Made by a program: the position numbers and the translations under genes
In this document: piece by piece, positions 8,281-14,991 of the stretch
Numbering within the stretch: the stretch's first letter is position 1
Layout of the letters: each line of letters opens with the position of its first letter
Notes under the pieces: model-generated
What the model was told of the DNA's origin: nothing
What the model saw: the letters and a program-made list of their open reading frames with translations, nothing else
The model's database searches: none
Assembly: GCA_039184055.1 (NCBI GenBank)
Contig: JBCDBH010000055.1
Coordinates: 1-21,694, forward strand
DNA from: JBCDBH01 sp039184055
GTDB lineage: Bacteria > Acidobacteriota > Thermoanaerobaculia > Multivoradales > J023
Direction: 5' to 3'
DNA length: 21,694 nt

Positions 8281-9438
8281 ATGTCGTCCATCGTCCGTCG
8301 CTCGCTCGTCGTCACCGTCGTGATCGCTCTCGCGGCCGTTTTTTGGGTGTCCGCGCCCACATCCACCGCCGAGGAAGCGGTTGTGCCACCTGGTTTCACC
8401 ACGGGCAAGGCCGAGCTTCGATCCGCTACCCGCCTGACGTTTGGTCCGGACGATGTTCTTTTCGTCGGTGATGCCAAGTCGGCGTCGCTCTTCGCGTTCC
8501 AGACCGACGATCAACCCGCGAATACACCCGAAGAGATCGGTATACAGAATCTCGACGCGACGCTCGCCGGTCATCTCGGTGTCACCCCACGAGACATCGC
8601 GGTCAACGACATGGCGGTCCATCCAGTGTCAAAGGCCATCTATTTGGCGGTCGAGCGCGGACAGGGTGAGGATGCGGTTCCGGTGATTCTGCGGATGGCC
8701 GCCGATGGTTCCGCGATCGAACCGATCAACCTCGACAACATCGCTCACGCGCGAGCCGATCTGCCCAAGGCGCCCGCCGCCGATGCCAAAGATCGCTGGG
8801 GCCGCGACCTACGCGCCATGACCATTACCGACCTCGACTTCTTCGACGGCAAGGTGTGGGTGTCCGGACTCTCCAACGAGGAGTTCGCGTCGCATCTTCG
8901 TATCGTGCCGTTTCCCTTCGACGGCACCGTGACGTCGTCGAGTCTGGAGATTTTCCACGGTGCCCACGGACGTTGGGAGACCGCGTCACCGGCCCGCACC
9001 CTCTTGCCGATCGACATCGACGGTGAACCGCACATCCTCGCCGCCTACACCTGCACGCCGCTCGCCGTGTTCAAGGTCGCCGACCTGAAGGATGGCGCCC
9101 ATGTCAAAGGCAAGACCGTCGCCGAGCTCGGCAATCGCAACCAGCCGATCGAGCTTTTGGTCACCGAGGTCGAGGGTGAGCCACAAGTGCTGGTGCTCAA
9201 TTCGACCCGCGCCGGCATGCGCATCAAGGTCGCCGACATCGCCAAGGCGGCGGCGATCACCGAGCGCGAGAACGAGATGACCTGGGGTACGCCGTATGTG
9301 CCGATGCCGTTTGGCGCCACTCGTCATTTCTCCGACTTCGACGAGGACAACCTTCTTCTCTTGCGGCGTTCGCTCACCGATGGCTCGCTCTACATTCACG
9401 CCTGGCCGAAGAACCGCTTGGCGGTGCGCAAGAGCTGA
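8281..9438 (+). CDS. secreted propeller-like protein of unknown function
   Basis: A 385-aa protein with a clear signal peptide: Arg6-Arg7, a hydrophobic core LVVTVVIALAAVFWV, and a probable cut after STA at residue 30. The mature part has repeated short strands with patterns such as FGPDDVLFVGDAKSASLFAF, DMAVHPVSKAIYLAVERG and ITDLDFFDGKVWVSGLSN. This suggests a beta-propeller of the PQQ/NHL/WD-like class, although I cannot name the family. A strong AAGGAGG lies 4-5 bases before the ATG. The lipoprotein gene starts two bases after its stop, so the pair is probably translationally coupled and may act together at the envelope. No catalytic motif is evident. Confidence 0.8.
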   Translation: MSSIVRRSLVVTVVIALAAVFWVSAPTSTAEEAVVPPGFTTGKAELRSATRLTFGPDDVLFVGDAKSASLFAFQTDDQPANTPEEIGIQNLDATLAGHLGVTPRDIAVNDMAVHPVSKAIYLAVERGQGEDAVPVILRMAADGSAIEPINLDNIAHARADLPKAPAADAKDRWGRDLRAMTITDLDFFDGKVWVSGLSNEEFASHLRIVPFPFDGTVTSSSLEIFHGAHGRWETASPARTLLPIDIDGEPHILAAYTCTPLAVFKVADLKDGAHVKGKTVAELGNRNQPIELLVTEVEGEPQVLVLNSTRAGMRIKVADIAKAAAITERENEMTWGTPYVPMPFGATRHFSDFDEDNLLLLRRSLTDGSLYIHAWPKNRLAVRKS

Positions 9439-9440
9439 TC

Positions 9441-10553
9441 TTGCGTCCCTGGCTCGTGCTGGCGGCGATCGTTTTGACGGTCGTCGCCTGTGGTGATTCC
9501 TCCGACCCGTTGAGCACGCCGATCGAGCGGCCCGATGGCTCCTGGGTACTCCAGGCGCCGGGCCTCGTCGACGCGGTGCGGGCCGGTGAGCCCGTGCTCA
9601 CGCTCCACGTCGTTCCCGATGAAATCGACGCGGTCGATCCACCAGCGGTTTTCGCCACGCTCGAGGCTGAAGACGACACCATCGTGCTGACGCCGACCTA
9701 CCCCCGTCAGCCGGGCGTGCGTTACGAGCTGCGTCTGAGAACCATCGACGGTGAGGTCGTCGACACCTTTGCCATCGAACCGCTGCCGGTCGACGAGCTG
9801 CCATCACCGACCGTGATTAGCGTTCACCCGAGCCTCGACGTTTTTCCTTCGAATCTCCTCAAGCTCTATCTCACCTTTAGTCAGCCGATGACCGATGGCG
9901 ACTCGTACCGGTTCGTGCGTCTCGTCGATCAGGCCACCGGTGAAGACGTCGATGCGCCTTTCCTAGAGCTCGAACCAGAGCTATGGGACCCGAATCAGAC
10001 TCGCCTCACCGTGTGGTTCGATCCCGGGCGAATCAAACGGGGTCTGGTGCCTCACAAAGAAATGGGGCCGCCGCTGCTTCCCGATCGTGCGTATCGGCTG
10101 CTCGTCGAGTCGGGTTGGCCCGATGCCGACGGTCGCGAGAGCCATACGGTCTTCGAGCACATCTTTCGGACAAAAGAGCCTGATCGGCTACGGATCGATC
10201 CATCGGCTTGGACGATCGAGAATCCACAAGCGGAGAGCGTCGAGCCGCTCGTCGTCGAATTCGGCGAAGCTCTCGATCATGCCTTGCTCGCGCATTCGCT
10301 CGCTGTCGTCGATGCGAGCGGGACAGACGTCGTGGGAGTGGGTGAATCACTCGACGACGATCGAGCCTGGGGATTCCGCCCCGACGCACCATGGAAAGCG
10401 GGAACCTACAGGCTGCGTATCGAGCCTCGGCTCGAGGATCTGGCTGGGAACAACCTGCTCGGGCTCTTCGATCGGCCGCCTGGCGAGGACGCGCTCACGG
10501 ATGAAGGACCGGTCGACATCGCCATCTCGATCGATTGGCCGCCTACCAACTAG
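9441..10553 (+). CDS. lipoprotein with Ig-like (SbsA/Big_5-type) domains
   Basis: A 370-aa protein with a short lipoprotein signal (LVLAAIVLTVVAC) and lipidation Cys17 in VVAC. The rest is beta-rich, with at least three repeats of the SbsA-like Ig pattern. Examples are PTVISVHPSLDVFPSNLLKL followed by TFSQPMTD, and VEPLVVEFGEALDHALL followed by WGFRPDAPWKAGTYRLRIEP and LEDLAGNNLLG. The last phrase is typical of Big_5 domains. The start is TTG at 9441, two bases beyond the preceding stop, implying coupling. Its role is probably structural or binding in the envelope. The stop overlaps the convergent DinB gene's stop on the palindrome CTAG. Confidence 0.78.
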   Translation: MRPWLVLAAIVLTVVACGDSSDPLSTPIERPDGSWVLQAPGLVDAVRAGEPVLTLHVVPDEIDAVDPPAVFATLEAEDDTIVLTPTYPRQPGVRYELRLRTIDGEVVDTFAIEPLPVDELPSPTVISVHPSLDVFPSNLLKLYLTFSQPMTDGDSYRFVRLVDQATGEDVDAPFLELEPELWDPNQTRLTVWFDPGRIKRGLVPHKEMGPPLLPDRAYRLLVESGWPDADGRESHTVFEHIFRTKEPDRLRIDPSAWTIENPQAESVEPLVVEFGEALDHALLAHSLAVVDASGTDVVGVGESLDDDRAWGFRPDAPWKAGTYRLRIEPRLEDLAGNNLLGLFDRPPGEDALTDEGPVDIAISIDWPPTN

Positions 10554-11119
10554 CTATTTTCGCGCTCCCACCAATCACCGTATTGCGCTCGCATTGCCGC
10601 ATTGTAGGCGTCGGTTTGGCCAGGCGCGACGCTCCAGGTTTGCCACCGCTCATCGGCGAAGTGACGAGCCAGGAGAACAATCTGCCCGGAATGGTAGGCG
10701 AGATGGGTCAGGCTACGCTGGATCGCCCGGGGAACCCGATGTGGCTCGCCCCGGATGGTCACCGTCTTGTCGAGGTCCGACACGGTGAGAGCGCTCAGCG
10801 ACTCGAAGGCGATCGTCCAACCTGTCTCCCAAACGGCTTCGACATCGGCGCGCGTTGTGCCTTCGGCGATCACGAACTCACGATCACGATGACGATCCCT
10901 CTTTTCTCCGTCGGTAGTGAGGAAGTCGCGCCATCGCGAACGGTGGTTGCCACCTAGATGCTGCATCAGGAGCGCGATGCTCATCGGGTAGTTGCCCACG
11001 GTGGCAAAGAACTGGTCGTCTTTCACCTGGCGGGCGGCGCGGTCGCACGTGTCCTTGTGGCGACGGAACTCGGCGCGGATATCGACTAGCCACATCTCGG
11101 CGACATTCTCTGCATGCAT
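10550..11119 (-). CDS. DinB-superfamily protein (DUF1572)
   Basis: A 189-aa helical protein of the DinB/YfiT four-helix superfamily, closest to the DUF1572 branch (DIRAEFRRHKDTCDRAARQV, then LLMQHLGGNHRSRWRDFLT). His54, His139 and His143 (in LTHLAYHSGQIV) make the usual three-His metal site. Relatives are metal-dependent thiol-related enzymes or stress proteins of unsettled function; nothing here shows the substrate. The ATG at 11119 has AAGGAGG five bases upstream. The frame is open further upstream, but that part looks non-coding and overlaps the DUF2237 gene. It is divergent from DUF2237 across 80 bp. Confidence 0.9.
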   Translation of the reverse strand: MHAENVAEMWLVDIRAEFRRHKDTCDRAARQVKDDQFFATVGNYPMSIALLMQHLGGNHRSRWRDFLTTDGEKRDRHRDREFVIAEGTTRADVEAVWETGWTIAFESLSALTVSDLDKTVTIRGEPHRVPRAIQRSLTHLAYHSGQIVLLARHFADERWQTWSVAPGQTDAYNAAMRAQYGDWWERENS

Positions 11120-11199
11120 CGTGTCCTCCTTCGAGAAGGCTACCCTACACGTCGTGAACGTCGCTGGCGATATGTCGCAGGCTGTGATCAGCTTTGCAC

Positions 11200-11592
11200 A
11201 TGGCAACTGATACACCTTCGAAGCATGCCGACCGAAATGTTCTGGGTGAGCCGCTCGCAACGTGCTCGACCGACCCCATGACCGGTTTTTATCGTGATGG
11301 CTGTTGCACCACGGGCCCCGACGACTATGGACGTCATGTGGTTTGCGCCGAGGTGACCGCCGAGTTTCTCGCCTACACGCGGGCGCAAGGCAACGATTTG
11401 AGCACCCCACGACCAGAATATGGCTTTGTCGGGTTGTCACCCGGTGATCGTTGGTGCCTATGCGCCTCGCGTTGGCGCGAAGCACTGCGGGCGGGTGTGG
11501 CGCCCCGTGTGGTGCTCGCGTCAACTCACGAGGCGGCACTCGAACATGTCGATCTCGAAGACTTGTTGCGACACGCGATCGACGTCCACTGA
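11200..11592 (+). CDS. DUF2237 family protein
   Basis: A 130-aa soluble protein that matches DUF2237 almost throughout: NVLGEPLATCSTDPMTGFYR, DGCCTTGPDDYGRHVVCAEV, GNDLSTPRPEYGFVGLSPGD and RWCLCASRWREAL. The conserved cysteines (CSTDP, GCC, VCAEV, WCLC) suggest metal or redox chemistry, but the family has no established function. I chose the ATG at 11200; a TTG two codons earlier is possible. No strong ribosome site is seen. Its promoter would lie in the 80 bp shared with the divergent DinB gene, where ACGTCG occurs twice, three bases apart. Confidence 0.9.
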   Translation: MATDTPSKHADRNVLGEPLATCSTDPMTGFYRDGCCTTGPDDYGRHVVCAEVTAEFLAYTRAQGNDLSTPRPEYGFVGLSPGDRWCLCASRWREALRAGVAPRVVLASTHEAALEHVDLEDLLRHAIDVH

Positions 11593-11607
11593 TGGCTTGC
11601 CGCGGCG

Positions 11608-11703
11608 GCTCTTGTACGACCCGGTGCTCGTACAACCCGGTGCTCGTACAACCCAGTGCTCGTACAACCCAGTGCTCGTACAACCCAGTGCTCGTAGAAT
11701 CCG
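11608..11703. repeat. 16-bp tandem repeat, about six units
   Basis: Five contiguous units of GTGCTCGTACAACCCR begin at 11624, 11640, 11656, 11672 and 11688. A diverged unit at 11608 matches 12 of 16 bases. The three central units are identical, and the last is altered to end in GTAGAATCCG. The array fills the gap between the DUF2237 stop and the next gene, ending three bases before its ATG. Because 16 is not a multiple of three, it is unlikely to be coding. It may be a set of regulator sites or a slippage-prone region. Confidence 0.92.
11695..11700 (+). promoter_or_regulatory. candidate -10 element for a leaderless transcript
   Basis: TAGAAT (5 of 6 to TATAAT) is created by the changes in the last tandem-repeat unit and sits six bases before the ATG at 11707. 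That spacing fits leaderless transcription, and no Shine-Dalgarno sequence is present. No convincing -35 hexamer is visible, so the repeats may bind an activator instead. Confidence 0.35.
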
Positions 11704-11706
11704 GTC

Positions 11707-12198
11707 ATGTCCTTTCTCGATGACCCTTTGTGGCACAAGCTGCGCGATTTTCCACTCGACGATCCGGAATCCAACTTGCCCTTTACGCGTCGTTTGGCGC
11801 GTGACAACGCGTGGCAGCTCGCTTATGCCCTCGCCGTAGTCGAGGAGTATCGGCGTTTTCTTTATTTGGCCAAGGTCGCGGGGCACGTCGTCACACCGTC
11901 TGACGAGGTCGATCAAGCTTGGCATCTGCACTTGGTGTACACGCGGAGCTATTGGGACGAGCTATGTGGCGAGGTGCTCGGCGAGCCTCTTCACCATGGA
12001 CCGACTCGCGGTGGAAAACCGGAGCAGGCCAAATACAACGACCTCTACGCACGTACCTTGGAGAGCTATCGTCGGGTTTTCGACGAGACACCGCGTGAAG
12101 ATGTGTGGCCGACGGCCCGAGATCGGTTCGTCATCGATGCGGTTCGAGTCCGACGACGAGACTTCTGGTTGATCGCCAAACCGTGGCGACGGCGATAA
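11707..12198 (+). CDS. GRDP-like (glycine-rich domain-containing) protein
   Basis: A 163-aa soluble protein resembling the N-terminal region of glycine-rich domain-containing proteins (GRDP/DUF1399 type). The hallmark is VDQAWHLHLVYTRSYWDELC (69-87), matching the D-x-x-WH-x-H pattern, followed by LGEPLHHGP at 91-99. His74, His76, Cys87, His96 and His97 could form a metal site, but no activity is established. In this protein the Gly-rich part is missing; it appears instead at the end of the next gene. The stop is 48 bp before that gene, so the two likely form an operon. The start is fixed by the ATG directly after the tandem repeat; no ribosome site is seen. Confidence 0.82.
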   Translation: MSFLDDPLWHKLRDFPLDDPESNLPFTRRLARDNAWQLAYALAVVEEYRRFLYLAKVAGHVVTPSDEVDQAWHLHLVYTRSYWDELCGEVLGEPLHHGPTRGGKPEQAKYNDLYARTLESYRRVFDETPREDVWPTARDRFVIDAVRVRRRDFWLIAKPWRRR

Positions 12199-12246
12199 AA
12201 GCCCGGGCTGGTTGAGACTTGCGGGCGAAAGAAGGAGGACCCTGGC

Positions 12247-13053
12247 ATGCAGATCGATGGTACCTGGTTGGATCTTCCTGGCACGGACTTCTTGGCGCGT
12301 TTCGTGCTCCTCGGCTTGGCTTTGACGATCGGATGGTGGATAGCGCGATGGGCTGCCGCGCGATCGGATCGGTCCGCTGATCTTCCCCGGCTCGATCTCT
12401 ACGAGACCGCGGTCTTGGTGGGAGGACGAGCGCGTCTCACGCCGACCGCGGTGAGCCAGCTGGTCGAGACGGGCCATGTCACGGTCGACGACGACAAGCC
12501 GACGGCTCGGGATGATGTTTCAGTGCCGGAGAACACCATCGAAGCCAGCGTGTTCGGGGCGCTTCGCGCCGGGGCGAGTCGCGCCGAGCTCGATGCCGTA
12601 CTCCGCGCCTCGGCGGTCGATATCGAGGAGAGTCTGCGCGCCAAGGGGTATGTGCTCGGTGGCGGTCGTCTGCTCGGCTTGAGGCTCGTGGGCTGGCTTC
12701 TGTTTCTCGCTTGGTCTGGGTTCGGTGTGGCCAAGATGATGGTGGGGCTCGATCGCAATCGGCCGGTTGGCTTTCTCGTGCTGCTCCTGATCGTGGGGCT
12801 CGTCGTCGCCTTGGTGAGCCTGAGCCAGCGGGTGCGTTCGGGCTGTACCGATCGGGGGGTCGCCCAGGCGCAGGAGGCCTTTGCCGGCACGGCCATGCTG
12901 GTCGCGGTGGGGGGGATCGCGGCCGCTGATCCACTGCGAAACTACTTCCATCCAGCCGCGACGGGTGCTGACGGTGGCTTCGGCGCCGATGGCGGCGGGG
13001 GTGACGGTGGTGGTGGGTGTGGTGGCGGCTGTGGAGGATGTGGCGGTGGCTAG
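12247..13053 (+). CDS. TIGR04222-type membrane protein with Gly/Cys-rich tail
   Basis: A 268-aa membrane protein with the TIGR04222 domain pattern: a membrane helix at ~15-34, a soluble winged-helix-like block (LYETAVLVGGRARLTPTAVS, then LVETGHVTV) at ~50-138, two more helices at ~144-166 and ~172-192, and perhaps a weak fourth at ~214-228. The C-terminus is low complexity: about 30 residues of mostly Gly with Cys258, Cys262 and Cys265, ending CGGCGGG. Such tails are typical of the family, whose function is unknown. AAGGAGG lies about 10 bases before the ATG. It is paired with the GRDP-like gene upstream, and its stop codon lies inside the left arm of a long palindrome. Confidence 0.85.
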   Translation: MQIDGTWLDLPGTDFLARFVLLGLALTIGWWIARWAAARSDRSADLPRLDLYETAVLVGGRARLTPTAVSQLVETGHVTVDDDKPTARDDVSVPENTIEASVFGALRAGASRAELDAVLRASAVDIEESLRAKGYVLGGGRLLGLRLVGWLLFLAWSGFGVAKMMVGLDRNRPVGFLVLLLIVGLVVALVSLSQRVRSGCTDRGVAQAQEAFAGTAMLVAVGGIAAADPLRNYFHPAATGADGGFGADGGGGDGGGGCGGGCGGCGGG

Positions 13054-13235
13054 CCCGCATGGCTCACCAAACGTCGTAGCGAGGTGTGGAAACGTGCGTG
13101 AGATCTGGGCAGCGCAGTGAGGAGCAACCGGAGGCGGACCCAAAGGTACGTCGAGGGAGCGAAGCGCGAGCACGCTCAGAGGTTGCGTGCGTTTCCGCGC
13201 CGTAGCCGGCGGGCTGGTGAGCCATGCGGGCTAGC
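13049..13235 (+). repeat. 187-bp near-palindromic element, RNA-like hairpin
   Basis: Perfect 21-bp inverted arms (13049-13069 and 13215-13235) contain CCCGCATGGCTCACCA flanked by CTAG. In the same pairing register follow a 19-bp helix (13083-13101 with 13183-13201) and a 7-bp helix (13104-13110 with 13174-13180). A further 4-bp GCGC pairing is possible. Six positions of the 19-bp helix are not Watson-Crick, and all six are G-U in plus-strand RNA. The element covers the stop codon of the TIGR04222 gene and touches that of the esterase. It could be a MITE- or REP-like repeat with CTAG target duplication, a 3'-end RNA structure or a small RNA. Confidence 0.75.
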
Positions 13236-14959
13236 TATTTGCACACACCGCTGACTTCGGCGAGCCAGACCTCGAGATCGAGCAGCGTGGTATTGATCGG
13301 ATGCTCGATGTCGTAGCCGATTTTGTGCCAGAGCTCGCAGTGATCGTAGCTATCGAGGCCGCCGGCTCGAATCGGATCATCGAGCAGGAGATAGCTCGGA
13401 AACGGATCCCATGTCGTCGTCGTGGCAAGCGGTCGATTCGGGTCAGCGTCGCCACGCGCGAAGTTGGTCCAATAATCACCGACCTGCTCGGCGAGCCGTT
13501 GCCCCTGTGGGGTGAAGAGCTCGTGTCCCGTATCGAAGACATACGATAGCTCGTCACCATGGCAAACGAGATCGGCGCAATTCGGTGACGTGCCCGACCA
13601 GACGTTGAACGGTGGCTCGAAGACGAAACGGTAGCTGTAGACGGGCGCTTTGGAACGCTCGGCGAGATAGTGGTTGGGGCAGGTAAAGAGATAGTCCGAG
13701 AAGATATCCGCGAGCTGGGCGCGATTGTCGCTATCGGTGAGAGCGGGGTATTCGGCTCGAACGGTGTGCGCCTGCTCGCGATAGAGGACGTGAAGCGTTT
13801 GGTCGTAGGCTCGAGCGCCGAGCTCACCGGCGGTCCCGGTGGCGAGGTCGATGAAGATCTGGCCTTCGGCGCGGTTGGTGCCGAGAAGCGTCGGTTTGTG
13901 AAGTCGCCCGAAAATGGGTTGATCGACGATCACCTCACCATCCACCACCGGAGACCACAGCAGCACCTCTTCGAAACCACCCAGGGCGGCGGGAATCGCC
14001 AGCGCCCAACATCGTTGGGCGGCGAGAATCTCGTAGACGTCGGCGGTGTGCAGCCGCTCGGCGCCACCGATCAGCTCGACGAAACCATGGCCGATCTTGG
14101 CGGCTTCGCTCGGGCTCTTGTACGGCAGACTGAGAGGGTTGCTCTGCATGATGGCGCGGGTGAACAACTCGTCGCTCGTCGGTGCCGAAAGCGTGTGGAG
14201 CGCGACCGACATGGCGCCCGCGCTTTCACCGAAGAGCGTGACCTGGTTCGGATCGCCACCGAAGCCGGCAATGTTGTTCCGCACCCAGCGAAGCGCGAGC
14301 TGCTGGTCGAGAAAGCCGAAATTGCCCTCGATGCCTGATTCCTCGTGGACCAAGAAACCGAGCGCTCCGAGTCGATAGTTGAGCGTCACGATGACGACGT
14401 CGCGTTGTGCGAGGGCCGAGCCGTCGTAGAGCGATGGGATCTTGCCTTCGGGCATCGTGACGTCGGCGCCGCTCCCCCCGCTCATGAACGCACCGCCGTG
14501 GATGAACACCATGACCGGCAGGCCAGGTGTCGTTTCCGTCTCGGTATCGGGGGTCGGCGTCCAGACGTTCAGAAATAGACAGTCTTCCCCGACCGTGTAG
14601 TCGCCGATCATGTTCGGGTCGAGAACCTGTGGACAGGCATCGCCAAAACGTGTCGCGGGCTGGATGTCTTGCCATGGCTCGGGTGATTCAGGGGCCTGCC
14701 AGCGAGTGGGGGGCGCCGCATAGCGGATACCGAGAAACCGTCGAATGGACGACGACTCGTCGATGACTCCACAGATCGGACCGTGCTCGGTGACGACGGG
14801 ATTCGTCGTGCATGCCGGAGGCGGCGTGGCCTCGGCCTCGGGAAAACGTGGCACGGGCGCCATCGGATGCTCTTCGAGCTCGATGAGCACCACGCACAAA
14901 AGCAAGAGCGGCGGAAAGACGACGAGCCCCAGGAGGCGATATCGGGTCAAGAGAGCCAT
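13235..14959 (-). CDS. type-B carboxylesterase, membrane-anchored or exported
   Basis: A 574-aa alpha/beta hydrolase of the carboxylesterase/cholinesterase family, which hydrolyses carboxylic esters. The oxyanion loop is HGG (154-156). The nucleophile is Ser246 in GESAG, the acid is Glu365 in GTNRAEG (the usual Asp two before Glu is Ala) and the base is His467 in CHGDELSYVF. EDCLFLNVWTP and FLGIRYAAPP are family signatures. Residues ~9-27 form a hydrophobic N-terminal segment (LLGLVVFPPLLLLCVVLI) with no clear cleavage site, so it may be an anchor. It starts 32 bp after the DUF885 gene and is probably co-transcribed. No strong ribosome site is present. The substrate is unknown. Confidence 0.93.
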   Translation of the reverse strand: MALLTRYRLLGLVVFPPLLLLCVVLIELEEHPMAPVPRFPEAEATPPPACTTNPVVTEHGPICGVIDESSSIRRFLGIRYAAPPTRWQAPESPEPWQDIQPATRFGDACPQVLDPNMIGDYTVGEDCLFLNVWTPTPDTETETTPGLPVMVFIHGGAFMSGGSGADVTMPEGKIPSLYDGSALAQRDVVIVTLNYRLGALGFLVHEESGIEGNFGFLDQQLALRWVRNNIAGFGGDPNQVTLFGESAGAMSVALHTLSAPTSDELFTRAIMQSNPLSLPYKSPSEAAKIGHGFVELIGGAERLHTADVYEILAAQRCWALAIPAALGGFEEVLLWSPVVDGEVIVDQPIFGRLHKPTLLGTNRAEGQIFIDLATGTAGELGARAYDQTLHVLYREQAHTVRAEYPALTDSDNRAQLADIFSDYLFTCPNHYLAERSKAPVYSYRFVFEPPFNVWSGTSPNCADLVCHGDELSYVFDTGHELFTPQGQRLAEQVGDYWTNFARGDADPNRPLATTTTWDPFPSYLLLDDPIRAGGLDSYDHCELWHKIGYDIEHPINTTLLDLEVWLAEVSGVCK

Positions 14960-14991
14960 GGGTTCAAACGTTCATTCGGGGGTGTGGACGA

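Noticed and set aside
11120..11683. Upstream extension of the DinB frame (188 more codons)
   Set aside because: It overlaps the conserved DUF2237 gene and reads through the tandem repeat. A strong ribosome site precedes the ATG at 11119.
11608..11703. CRISPR array
   Set aside because: The 16-bp units are contiguous without spacers, and no cas genes are present.
12479..13173. Minus-strand open frames opposite the TIGR04222 gene
   Set aside because: They are His/Arg/Pro-rich shadows of the Gly-rich coding sequence and lack start signals.
13049..13235. Ordinary rho-independent terminator for the TIGR04222 gene
   Set aside because: There is no T tract after either arm and the loop region is far too long.
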